A stretch of 64,000 nucleotides of DNA from DASRJJ01 sp050730855 (GTDB lineage Bacteria > Patescibacteriota > Saccharimonadia > Saccharimonadales > UBA4665): positions 1 to 64,000 of the forward strand of contig JBOHNU010000002.1 in NCBI GenBank assembly GCA_050730855.1. Direction: 5' to 3'. The position numbers and the translations under genes were made by a program. The notes beneath the pieces are model-generated. The model was given only the letters and a program-made list of their open reading frames with translations. It was not told where the DNA came from and did not search any database. Positions 7,071-14,926 of this stretch are shown in pieces. Position 1 is the stretch's first letter, and the number at the start of each line of letters is the position of its first letter.

Positions 7071-9611
7071 ATGCCAAAAACTAAGACACCTGTTTACAAT
7101 TTTGAAGTTAATCAAGTTTTAGAGCACTTCAAGACGTCGCCTAACGGGCTTTCGCCGTATGAGGCCGCCGCGCGTTTAAAGCAGTACGGCTCAAACGCTT
7201 TAGCTCCGCGGAAGGAGTCGCTGTTTAAGCGCATTTTGGAGCCCTTTGCCAGCGCGTTCGTTATTGTGCTGCTGTTTGCCATGGGTTTGAGCCTGTTCGA
7301 AGGCGCGCGGCTGGACGCGATTATCATCGGCGTTATCGTCGGTATCAACGCCATCATTTACTATGCCCAGCAATACTCGGTTGGAAAGGTGTTGCGCACG
7401 CTCAAGCAGCAGGATGTTTCTTACGTGAACGTGCTGCGCGGCGGCGAAACGCTCAAAGTTGCCAGTGAGGAGCTGACCTACGGTGATATTGTGCACGTCG
7501 AAGAGGGCATGAAGGTGCCGGCCGACGGGCGGCTGATCCACGCCAACCAGGTTGAGGCCGACGAAGCGCTGCTAACCGGCGAATCGCTGCCCGTCCACAA
7601 ACAAGCGGCCGCCGTTCACGGACAGAAACAAGTGTACGATCAACAAAATATGCTGTTTAAGGGCACGTACGTCAAAACTGGCAGCGGGCAGATGTTAGTC
7701 ACAGGGATCGGCAACGAAACTGAGCTGGGGAGCATTACTTCGCTGGCGGCACAGGCAGATATGGGTCGTTCGCCCATTGAGCGCAAGATTGACGTGTTCA
7801 CCAAGCGGCTTATAGTCGTTATTGTTTTTGCCGCAGCCGTGGCTTTGGGGCTAGAAATCTGGCGCGGCATTGCGCTCGACGAAGCCTTGCGCTTTAGCTT
7901 GGTTATTTTGGTTTCGGCGGTGCCCGAGGGCTTGCCGGTGGCGCTTACCATTGTGTTGCTGTTTAGTGCGCGGCGCATGGCAAAAGTAAAGGCGCTTGTT
8001 AAGAAGATTGCGAGCATCGAAACCATGGGTGCCGTTACTCTCATTGCCACCGACAAAACCGGTACTATCACCCAAAACAATCTGTCGGTCGCCGACAAGC
8101 ACACCACACACGGCACACTACATGTATTTGACGAAGTTATACGAGCCAGCCTGAACGGCGACGCCGACCACGCCGCGGATTCGCTGGACGCCATTTTGCT
8201 TGCCTCGGTACCGGCCATTCAGACGCCGGTCGGCTGGAAAAAGGTAAAGGATTTTGCCTTCAACCAAGCCCAGCGCGTCAGCGGCACGCTGTGGCAACAC
8301 CCCAAAGGCTACGCGTTGTTCATTAAGGGCGCACCAGAGCACGTAATCGCCCACTGCGGCCAACACCATAGAAACGACGAAAAAGTCAAACAAAAGCTGG
8401 AGGAGTTCACCAGCCGCGGCTACCGCACTATTGCTTTCGCGCACAAAGATTTCCCGTCGCCAGTTGAAAAGCTGGACGCTGCCAGCCTTGCAGACATGAG
8501 TTTCGACGGCTTTGTTGGTATGGCCGACCAGCTGCGGCCTAACGTGGGCGCGGCCGTAGCCGAGGCCAAGCGGGCAGGCATCAAGGTAATAATGCTTACC
8601 GGCGATCACGTCAACACCGCCGGATTTATAGCCTCCCAGGTTGGTATTTCTGCCACGCGCGAGCAAGTCAGCGATAGTTCCGTGCTTGCATCCGGCAGCC
8701 CCGAGGACATCCTCGCCAAGCTCCAAACCACGCGGGTGTTTGGCCGGGTGCTGCCAGAACACAAGTACGCGCTGCTTAAGGCGACGAAAAACCACGAAAT
8801 CACGGCCATGACCGGCGACGGCGTGAACGACATTCCAGCGCTTGTAGAGGCAGACGCCGGCATTTCCATGGGCAGTGGTACCGACGCCGCCAAAGACGCC
8901 AGCGACATTGTGCTGATGGACAACAATTTCCACACTATCGTGGCAGCCGTTCGTGTGGGGCGGACGGCGCTGGCGAACATTCGGAAGATGTTGATGTATC
9001 TGCTGGGCACCAGCGCGGCCGAAGTACTCACAATGCTTGGCGCGTTGCTGTTGGGCATGCCGCTTCCGGTAGTCGCTATTCAGATACTGTGGATCAACTT
9101 AGTAACCGACGGCGTGTCGGTTATTCCGCTAGGTTTGAGCCCGAGCGAGTCGCGCCAAATGGAGCAGCCGCCGCGCTCGCCCCGTGCGCCGCTGCTTAAT
9201 TTTCGGCAAGTTTCGCGCATTGTAACCATTGCCGTGGTTATGATGGTAAGCGTGCTTTGGATTTTTAGCACGAACCTCGATAAGGGTTTGCCGTACGCCC
9301 AAACCATTGCGTTCCTGAGCCTTATCGTGGTGCAGTGGGCTAACGCGCTTAATGTTAACTTCGAATACAAATCGTGGATTTATAACTTTATACGTCCGAA
9401 CAAGCTGCTTTGGGAGGCGCTGGGCTTCTCGGTTCTGCTGCAAATGGCGATCTTTATGACGCCGCTAGGGTCGTTCTTGCACGTTGCCGCCGTTGATTGG
9501 CGAGATGCCGTCGTGGCCATCGTAGTGCCGGTGGTAGCCGTCTTGCTGGCCATCGACCTGCACAAACTGATTTGGCATCTCATTGCCAAACGCCGCACGC
9601 GTCGTGTATAG
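7071..9611 (+). CDS. P-type cation ATPase (Ca2+-type, P2)
   Basis: An 846-aa membrane pump that couples ATP hydrolysis to cation transport. It has the N-terminal cation-ATPase domain (about 5-70), the actuator motif TGES (about 168), PEGLP in the fourth transmembrane helix (about 286), the phosphorylation site DKTGT (Asp about 328), TGDGVND (about 581), and NLVTDGVSVIPLGLSP in the sixth helix. The PEGLP and NLVTDG motifs place it in the P2 group related to Ca2+ and Na+/K+ pumps. The actual ion is unproven, and the post-NLVTDG sequence differs from SERCA. The start ATG has a TACAAT box (7057-7062) only 8 bases upstream and no ribosome binding site. The end carries a basic tail. Confidence 0.9.
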   Translation: MPKTKTPVYNFEVNQVLEHFKTSPNGLSPYEAAARLKQYGSNALAPRKESLFKRILEPFASAFVIVLLFAMGLSLFEGARLDAIIIGVIVGINAIIYYAQQYSVGKVLRTLKQQDVSYVNVLRGGETLKVASEELTYGDIVHVEEGMKVPADGRLIHANQVEADEALLTGESLPVHKQAAAVHGQKQVYDQQNMLFKGTYVKTGSGQMLVTGIGNETELGSITSLAAQADMGRSPIERKIDVFTKRLIVVIVFAAAVALGLEIWRGIALDEALRFSLVILVSAVPEGLPVALTIVLLFSARRMAKVKALVKKIASIETMGAVTLIATDKTGTITQNNLSVADKHTTHGTLHVFDEVIRASLNGDADHAADSLDAILLASVPAIQTPVGWKKVKDFAFNQAQRVSGTLWQHPKGYALFIKGAPEHVIAHCGQHHRNDEKVKQKLEEFTSRGYRTIAFAHKDFPSPVEKLDAASLADMSFDGFVGMADQLRPNVGAAVAEAKRAGIKVIMLTGDHVNTAGFIASQVGISATREQVSDSSVLASGSPEDILAKLQTTRVFGRVLPEHKYALLKATKNHEITAMTGDGVNDIPALVEADAGISMGSGTDAAKDASDIVLMDNNFHTIVAAVRVGRTALANIRKMLMYLLGTSAAEVLTMLGALLLGMPLPVVAIQILWINLVTDGVSVIPLGLSPSESRQMEQPPRSPRAPLLNFRQVSRIVTIAVVMMVSVLWIFSTNLDKGLPYAQTIAFLSLIVVQWANALNVNFEYKSWIYNFIRPNKLLWEALGFSVLLQMAIFMTPLGSFLHVAAVDWRDAVVAIVVPVVAVLLAIDLHKLIWHLIAKRRTRRV

Positions 9612-9612
9612 T
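9583..9612 (+). promoter_or_regulatory. Promoter for the metK leader
   Basis: TTGCCA (9583-9588) and TATAGT (9607-9612), 18 bases apart, lie at the end of the ATPase gene. They would start a leader of about 155 bases that contains the riboswitch. Confidence 0.5.
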
Positions 9613-9639
9613 ACCAACATTAACAATTAAGAATATACA

Positions 9640-9722
9640 GAGTGCAGGGAGAGATCTAGCTCGTCGATCTGCCGGCAACCTATCGCTTGCGATGTGGTGC
9701 CTCATCTAGCCCGCAGTGCGGG
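9640..9722 (+). promoter_or_regulatory. SAM-clan riboswitch aptamer (SAM-I/IV-like)
   Basis: The S-box core is recognisable. AGATC/GATCT (9652-9656 with 9666-9670) forms a P2-like stem. It is followed by GCCGGCAACC (9671-9680), then a short P3 stem ATCG/CGAT (9682-9685 with 9690-9693), and GGTGC (9696-9700). A following CCCGC/GCGGG hairpin (9710-9714 with 9718-9722) matches the extra 3' stem of SAM-IV and SAM-I/IV types. It lies directly before metK, whose product makes S-adenosylmethionine, so it should repress the gene when SAM is plentiful. The exact subclass is uncertain. Confidence 0.75.
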
Positions 9723-9742
9723 GAAGATATTACCACCCTGGT

Positions 9743-9774
9743 ATCCTTTCTCGCCGCACAAGAAAGGATTTTTT
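9743..9774 (+). terminator. Riboswitch expression platform ending at the metK start
   Basis: ATCCTTTCT (9743-9751) pairs with AGAAAGGAT (9761-9769) and is followed by six U (9769-9774) that touch the ATG. The right arm also contains the Shine-Dalgarno AGAAAGGA. The same hairpin can therefore stop transcription and hide the ribosome binding site. Confidence 0.75.
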
Positions 9775-10896
9775 ATGCCAAAACCTACTGCCAGACTCTT
9801 TACCAGCGAGTCGGTCTGCGCCGGCCACCCCGACAAAATCGCCGATGCCATAAGCGACGCCATTGTAGATGAGGCGCTTCGCCAAGACCCCAAGTCGCGC
9901 ACCGCCATCGAAACCGTGGCCGGCGCCGATCAAGTGGCGCTGTACGGCGAAATCAAAACCAAGGCAAAGATTGATTTTGAGAAAATCGTCCGCCAGAAAA
10001 TTAAAGAACTGGGCTACACCGAGCCGTCGTGGGGTTTCTCGCTCCAATCTACATTCCTTAACAATCTGCACGAGCAATCGCCCGAAATCGCAATGGGAGC
10101 CGACGCCGACGGGGCAGGAGACCAAGGGATGATGTTCGGCTACGCCTGCACCGAGACGCCGGAGTTGATGCCCCTGCCCATTACGCTGGCGCACGCCCTA
10201 ACGCGCCGCATCGACCAAGCACGCCAGAAAGGCGAGCTAAAATGGCTGCGCCCCGACGGCAAAGCGCAGGTAACCGTGCGTTACGAGGACGACAAGCCGG
10301 CGGCGATAGAAAAGTTGGTCGCCGCGGTCGCGCACGACGAAGAGGTGCCTGCCAAAAAAGTACGCCAAGACGTTATTGCAAAGATTTTTACCCCAGTGCT
10401 TAAAAAGTACGGCTTTAGGCTGCCGGAAAGCGAGCACATAGTGGTCAACGGCACCGGCCTGTGGCACATACCCGGACCGGAAAGCGACGCCGGACTAACC
10501 GGCCGTAAAATCGTGGTCGACACCTACGGCGGTTACGCTCGCGTTGGCGGCGGCGCCTTCAGCGGCAAAGACCCGAGCAAAGTCGACCGCTCCGGCGCCT
10601 ACGCCGCGCGTTACATCGCCAAAAACATCGTGTCCGCCGGCTTGGCAGATAAATGCGAAGTCGGCCTGGCATATGTTATCGGCCATCCCAAACCCCTCAT
10701 GCAAACTATCGAAACCTTCGGTACTGCCAAAGTAACCGAGGAGGAGCTACATAAGTTCAAAGACAAACTTATCGACACGTCGGTGAAGGACATAATCCAA
10801 CGCCTCAAGCTGGCGCGTCCCATTTACAGTCAAACCGCCGCCTACGGCCACTTCGGCAAGCCCAACCTGCCATGGGAGAGCGTAGTCGCTGGCTGA
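9775..10896 (+). CDS. metK: S-adenosylmethionine synthetase
   Basis: 373 aa, slightly shorter than most MetK. The enzyme joins methionine and ATP to form SAM, the methyl donor. Signatures are SESVCAGHPDKIADAISDA near the N-terminus, GAGDQGMMFGYAC (about 111-123), and GGGAFSGKDPSKVDRS (about 258-273), which carry the ATP, methionine and metal ligands. Upstream in-frame sequence belongs to the riboswitch, so ATG 9775 with AGAAAGGA six bases before it is the start. Expression is probably controlled by the SAM-responsive leader. It is a single-gene unit followed by the convergent PEBP gene. Confidence 0.95.
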   Translation: MPKPTARLFTSESVCAGHPDKIADAISDAIVDEALRQDPKSRTAIETVAGADQVALYGEIKTKAKIDFEKIVRQKIKELGYTEPSWGFSLQSTFLNNLHEQSPEIAMGADADGAGDQGMMFGYACTETPELMPLPITLAHALTRRIDQARQKGELKWLRPDGKAQVTVRYEDDKPAAIEKLVAAVAHDEEVPAKKVRQDVIAKIFTPVLKKYGFRLPESEHIVVNGTGLWHIPGPESDAGLTGRKIVVDTYGGYARVGGGAFSGKDPSKVDRSGAYAARYIAKNIVSAGLADKCEVGLAYVIGHPKPLMQTIETFGTAKVTEEELHKFKDKLIDTSVKDIIQRLKLARPIYSQTAAYGHFGKPNLPWESVVAG

Positions 10897-10918
10897 GTTC
10901 TAAGCTCCGGGTCGCGCG

Positions 10919-11356
10919 CTACGCCGAGACGAGCCCTACCAACTCTGCCCTGGCCAGCACATGACCTTCCAGGCTGGCCGTAACGGCGTAAGCGTGTGCG
11001 CCCGGCTGCAGCGCCAGCTCGCGGTTGAGGGCGTACAGCTTAAAAAAATAGCGGTGAGTGCCGCTGGGCGGGCAGGGTGCGCCGTAGCCGATTTTGTTAA
11101 AACCGTTCAAACCTTGCAGGCCGGAATCCGGCACAGAACCTTCGCGTACCAGCGTGGTAGCGGCCGAAATGTTCCATACCGTCCAGTGCGTAAAAGTGCC
11201 GCCCGGCGCGTCCGGATCTTCGACAACCAGCATCAAACTCTGTGTGCCGGCCGGTACGCCGTTGACAGTAAGCGGCGGGCTAACGCCTTCGCCCTTACAA
11301 GTGTACTTGCGGGGTATGGGGGAGTTATTGGCAAACGCCGGGCTAGTTAGCTCCAT
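10919..11356 (-). CDS. PEBP / YbhB-YbcL family protein
   Basis: 145 aa, matching the phosphatidylethanolamine-binding protein family (bacterial YbhB/YbcL). It has the ligand-pocket motifs VVEDPDAPGGTFTHWTVWNI (about 45-64) and GTHRYFFKLYAL (about 100-111). The biochemical role in bacteria is unknown. I start at ATG 11356 (MELTSPAF), preceded by GGTGGGCGGG. An upstream overlapping frame (11343-11477) encodes a signal-peptide-like segment, so the protein may originally have been exported as one chain. Convergent with metK. Confidence 0.85.
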   Translation of the reverse strand: MELTSPAFANNSPIPRKYTCKGEGVSPPLTVNGVPAGTQSLMLVVEDPDAPGGTFTHWTVWNISAATTLVREGSVPDSGLQGLNGFNKIGYGAPCPPSGTHRYFFKLYALNRELALQPGAHAYAVTASLEGHVLARAELVGLVSA

Positions 11357-11477
11357 CCCGCCCACCAATAGGTTGAAGTGAGTCGTTCCGTGCTTCGGCT
11401 TTGTCCAGATTGACAAGCGCGAAGACGGTCATGATGAGTAAAACAAAAAGCACGATCGTGCTTAGTTTTCGTTTCAT
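11343..11477 (-). CDS. Short signal-peptide-like frame overlapping the PEBP start
   Basis: 44 codons starting at ATG 11477 encode MKRKLSTIVLFVLLIMTVFA followed by a short polar tail, then stop within the PEBP gene. The overlap with the PEBP ATG is 14 bases. A basic start plus a hydrophobic core is a typical secretion signal. It could be the detached signal peptide of the PEBP protein after a frameshift, or a tiny membrane protein translationally coupled to it. A TATACT-like box lies about 10 bases upstream. Confidence 0.45.
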   Translation of the reverse strand: MKRKLSTIVLFVLLIMTVFALVNLDKAEARNDSLQPIGGRDGAN

Positions 11478-11671
11478 ATACTTTGTAGTATAGCCTGTAT
11501 GTAAAGTTTTGGCGAGTCCGACTGTGCATAAGTGCTACCCTGTGGAACAGCCGATGAACAAGAGTTCGCAAGGTCGAACCTTTGCGCAACATTTTTTTGT
11601 AACGCTTGCCGATCTGTTTGCAGCAAGGCGGGTGAAGGAGTATACTATGTTACAAGTTACTGCGTTTATTT

Positions 11672-12787
11672 ATGCAAATATTTTTATACTTGTTTGTTCT
11701 TGCTGGTTTGGCTGTTGCCGATATTTTTGATTTTCATGGCGTGCAGAGTTCGCAGTGGTATCTGCTAACGGTGGGTGCGCTGCTGGCCATCGGCCTGTAC
11801 AGCAGTACTTATGGCATCCCGCTGAGCGAGATGCGCACGCATGCCAAACTTATCCTCAAGGCTATTACCGTTGGCGTGTTTTTGAAGGCGGCGATTATCG
11901 GAGCGGTTATGGCGTTGGTTTTACAAAATCCGATTGGCTTTATTTTTGGAGTTGTTGTAGCGCAGATCGATCCGCTGGCCACGGCTGCGCTGGAGGGCAA
12001 GCGCATGTCTAAGAGTGCGCAGGCGATTATTCGCGCCTGGTCGTCGTTTGACGACCCGATGACGGTTATTATGGCGTTGTACGTGCCGGTGGCAATCGCT
12101 TTTTTTGTGGGAACCAGTTGGGAGCCGATCCGTGGTACCTTGCAAGATGTCGGGTTGGCCGGCTACGTGCTAGAAACGGGCATTAACATTCTTTTCGCCG
12201 CTGGCATTTTTTTACTGTGGCAGCTGATGAAACGCCATTCAAAAGCTACGAATTATCTAGTGCTCGTGTTGGTTGCTTTGGGTATGTATGGCCTGCTGGT
12301 CGGCGCGCTGTCGATTGCGGTGTACTACTTTTGGATGCTGGGCATTGCGCTGCTCGGCCTGTTTATGCGGCCGCCGATCGTTAAGGCGATCGAGCGCGGC
12401 CTGCACTGGGCGCTCAGTATTGCCGCCGTGCTGCTGGGTATTTTGCTAGTAAACGGCATCGCGATTTGGAAGGGCATTGCGCTTGGTGTGGCGGCGTACG
12501 TGGCGCAGATTGTCGTCGGTTTTTTGCTTACCCGCAAACTGCCGCGCAGCGACCGCTGGCACATTGCCTTCGCGCAGCAAAACGGCATTACCGCAATTAT
12601 TTTGGCATTGTTGTTTGAGACGTACCACTCCGGAACGGTTGCCATTGTTGGTCCGGCCATTATTGTTATTAACACCTTGCATTGGGCGGCAAACAAGGCG
12701 CTGGATGCGTATCTCGAGCGTGACTTTACTAAACTGCACCCCCGCCATCACGCCAAACGCCTACGCGCACATATGCACAAAATCTAG
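11672..12787 (+). CDS. Cation/proton antiporter family membrane protein
   Basis: 371 aa with about eleven hydrophobic segments. The region VVAQIDPLATAALEGKRM (about 90-107) and AWSSFDDPMTVIMALYV (about 118-134) match the conserved acidic helices of CPA-type Na+/H+ antiporters. It probably exchanges Na+ or K+ for protons across the cytoplasmic membrane. The start is uncertain. The only good ribosome binding site (AAGGAG, 11635-11640) serves an ATG at 11647 in another frame, which encodes 27 residues; the antiporter frame has ATG 11672 without one. This may be translational coupling or a frameshift near the N-terminus. The last four bases overlap the convergent rarA stop. Confidence 0.78.
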   Translation: MQIFLYLFVLAGLAVADIFDFHGVQSSQWYLLTVGALLAIGLYSSTYGIPLSEMRTHAKLILKAITVGVFLKAAIIGAVMALVLQNPIGFIFGVVVAQIDPLATAALEGKRMSKSAQAIIRAWSSFDDPMTVIMALYVPVAIAFFVGTSWEPIRGTLQDVGLAGYVLETGINILFAAGIFLLWQLMKRHSKATNYLVLVLVALGMYGLLVGALSIAVYYFWMLGIALLGLFMRPPIVKAIERGLHWALSIAAVLLGILLVNGIAIWKGIALGVAAYVAQIVVGFLLTRKLPRSDRWHIAFAQQNGITAIILALLFETYHSGTVAIVGPAIIVINTLHWAANKALDAYLERDFTKLHPRHHAKRLRAHMHKI

Positions 12788-13956
12788 AAGAAATTGGCTC
12801 CGGACAGTTCCGGTGGAAGGAACCCCGCCTTGTGTGCGAACCCCGCTTCCCACTTGTACCCTTTGTTGTAGCCGAGGTCTTTCATGAGTTTGGTTGGCGC
12901 GTTGCGCAGGTGCAGCGGCACGGGCAGGTCGGGGTGTTCGCGGGCGGCGGTTTTGGCGGCCAACATGGCGTTTGCGACTTCGCGCGATTTCGGCGCTTTG
13001 GCCAGAACTATGGCACACTGGTATAGGTTGTACTCGCATTCCGGCAGCCCTATGCGCTCTACGGCCAGGAAGGTTGAAACGGCCTGGTTGAGCGCCGCGG
13101 GTGCGGCGATGCCTATACCTTCGCTAGCGAAAATGACCATCCGTCGGGCGATAAACTTGGGGTCTTCACCCGCTTGCAACATACGCGCCATGTAATACAA
13201 CGCCGCTGTTGGCTCGCTGCCGCGAAGGCTTTTTATAAACGCGCTGACTATATTGTAGTGTTGCTCGCCGGCTTTGTCGTAGCCGGGTACCCGCTTTTGT
13301 GCGGCGGTTGTTACTACCTCGGGCGTAATGGTTTTGTCAGTTAATTGCAGGGCAAGTTCCAGGTTGCCTAGCGCCACCCGAGCGTCACCGCCAGATAGTT
13401 CGGCCAGCAGGTCGATACTTTTAGCCGACAAGCGTTTGGCGCTGATTTTTTCGGCCTTGGCCGTCTGTTTCAGGATGGTAATAATGTCGTCTTTGCTGAG
13501 CGGCTCGAGCACCAGCACGCGCGAACGGCTAAGCAGTGGCGTAATCACCTCAAAACTAGGGTTTTCGGTGGTGGCGCCGATCAAGGTGAGCGTGCCGTCC
13601 TCGACGTATGGCAAAAAGGCATCCTGTTGCGCTTTGTTAAAGCGATGGATCTCGTCCACGAATAGAATTGTCCGCATACCCAACCGGCGATTGGCCTGGG
13701 CCTGTTCGACTACGCGCGTTACATCGGCCTTTTTGCCGGTAACGGCGCTCATCTCTACAAACTCGGCACCGGTCTCGCGCGCGATAATCCGCGCCAGCGT
13801 GGTCTTGCCACTGCCCGGCGGGCCCCACAAAATCAAACTCGTCGGCTGCTTCCGCTCGATAATTTGCCGGATAATCTGTCCGCGCTCCAGCAAGTGTTTC
13901 TGCCCAATAACTTCGTCGAGCGTCCTGGGCCTCATCTTTTCGGCTAGGGGTTCCAT
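12784..13956 (-). CDS. rarA: Replication-associated recombination protein A (AAA+ ATPase)
   Basis: 390 aa, RarA/MgsA, a clamp-loader-like AAA+ ATPase that acts at stalled replication forks. Walker A is GPPGSGKT (45-52), Walker B ILFVDEIHRF (97-106), with sensor 1 in LIGATTENPSF. The C-terminal MgsA tetramerisation domain is present (about 230-390, with PECEYNLYQCAIVLAKAPKS). The start at ATG 13956 (MEPLAEKMRP) fits the family; upstream in-frame residues do not. Complete. Confidence 0.95.
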   Translation of the reverse strand: MEPLAEKMRPRTLDEVIGQKHLLERGQIIRQIIERKQPTSLILWGPPGSGKTTLARIIARETGAEFVEMSAVTGKKADVTRVVEQAQANRRLGMRTILFVDEIHRFNKAQQDAFLPYVEDGTLTLIGATTENPSFEVITPLLSRSRVLVLEPLSKDDIITILKQTAKAEKISAKRLSAKSIDLLAELSGGDARVALGNLELALQLTDKTITPEVVTTAAQKRVPGYDKAGEQHYNIVSAFIKSLRGSEPTAALYYMARMLQAGEDPKFIARRMVIFASEGIGIAAPAALNQAVSTFLAVERIGLPECEYNLYQCAIVLAKAPKSREVANAMLAAKTAAREHPDLPVPLHLRNAPTKLMKDLGYNKGYKWEAGFAHKAGFLPPELSGANFF

Positions 13957-13973
13957 ATCATTAGTATACGTTT

Positions 13974-14354
13974 TTATTGAGCTTCCGGCTGTAATGCTGT
14001 GCTGGGCAGTTGGGGAAGTTCGCCGCCAGGCAGTGGTGGAGCGGCGGCAAGAGGAGTTGACTGAGTAGCGGTAACCGTTACGTTTGGCAGGGCGTCCCGG
14101 GCAGTGATGGCGGCAACAAATCCTATCGAAGTGGCGACTGCTGCGGAGGCGTAGCCAAGCCACCGGGGTTCGGTTTCGCGCAAAAGCGTGCTCGCTCCCA
14201 GATTAAGCGCAATCGTAGCAGCGGCGCCATAACGACTAAACCCACGTTCCTCAAAAAATCCGGACCGCATCAGCGCCCGCGCGAATCCTCCGGCAGCAAA
14301 TGCTGCTGCCTGCTCCGGTCGCTTGGTAGAAAGGGTGGTCATCAAATCCGCCAT
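13974..14354 (-). CDS. Unknown small membrane protein
   Basis: 126 aa from ATG 14354 (GTGGGGA upstream); a longer version would start at 14384. It has two weakly hydrophobic segments (about 45-65 and 75-95, WLGYASAAVATSIGFVAAIT) and a Pro/Thr/Ala-rich C-terminal tail (LAAAPPLPGGELPQLPSTAL). No family was recognised. It lies upstream of rarA on the same strand with a gap of 17 bases, so they may share a transcript. The 14,360-14,602 interval upstream has AT-rich promoter-like sequence and a doubtful overlapping frame, but no clear gene. Confidence 0.5.
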   Translation of the reverse strand: MADLMTTLSTKRPEQAAAFAAGGFARALMRSGFFEERGFSRYGAAATIALNLGASTLLRETEPRWLGYASAAVATSIGFVAAITARDALPNVTVTATQSTPLAAAPPLPGGELPQLPSTALQPEAQ

Positions 14355-14602
14355 AAAATCCCCACAAGTTGAACTGATAGACATTTATATGTCCAAGGGC
14401 TGCGAGGTAACGGCGCCCTTTCGGCGTGGGACGTATTTTACCTATGCTAGTTTGTTCGCCAGAATAGTCAACCGAAACATTGACCTCAGTTTCGGGGCGA
14501 CTACCCCACGAGTTCAGTATCATTTAGCTAATTATACAATACTTAGTAGATTATGTAAAATATATTGCTTTAGCGGCGGCGTCGATTAAAATTAGTGGAA
14601 GT

Positions 14603-14926
14603 ATGTCACTAAAACTTAACGACAGACAAAAAGCAGCGATTGCTGATTGCGGCTGCCCGCTGGCGGCAGGCATTAGACGTAAGCCGCTGGCTAAAAAAGC
14701 TATAATTATCCCGCTTGTGGCGTTTGCTTTGGCGTTGTGGTTGGCGTGGGCACTGTGGGCGCCGGCGTTGTGGTGGCTGCTTGGGATTTATGGAGTGCTG
14801 GTGGTCGGAGTGTTTGCCTACCGGCTTGTTCGTGGCCACACGCTGGGGTGCGCCATACGGTGGAGTCCGGTGGCGGCACTGTACATCATCGGGGATGGTA
14901 TCGTTACCGGTTTGTCCGCACCTTAG
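14603..14926 (+). CDS. Unknown membrane protein
   Basis: 107 aa with a cytoplasmic N-terminus containing CGCP (residues 16-19) and a basic stretch. Two transmembrane helices follow (about 33-52 IIIPLVAFALALWLAWALWA, and about 55-75), then a weaker hydrophobic C-terminus. No family was recognised. Its end overlaps the convergent CNNM-type gene by 23 bases. Confidence 0.55.
   Translation: MSLKLNDRQKAAIADCGCPLAAGIRRKPLAKKAIIIPLVAFALALWLAWALWAPALWWLLGIYGVLVVGVFAYRLVRGHTLGCAIRWSPVAALYIIGDGIVTGLSAP

Noticed and set aside
8118..8933. 271-codon open frame antisense to the P-type ATPase
   Set aside because: The conserved ATPase motifs lie on the other strand; long antisense frames are common in GC-rich genes with this codon use.
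9694..9774. 27-residue N-terminal extension of MetK from GTG codons
   Set aside because: This stretch is the 3' part of the riboswitch and terminator; MetK homologues begin at the ATG 9775.
14251..14523. Minus-strand 90-codon frame overlapping the membrane-protein gene
   Set aside because: Its second half reads antisense-like low-complexity sequence inside the more convincing gene at 13974-14354, and no ribosome binding site or family supports it. The first half remains a weak possibility.
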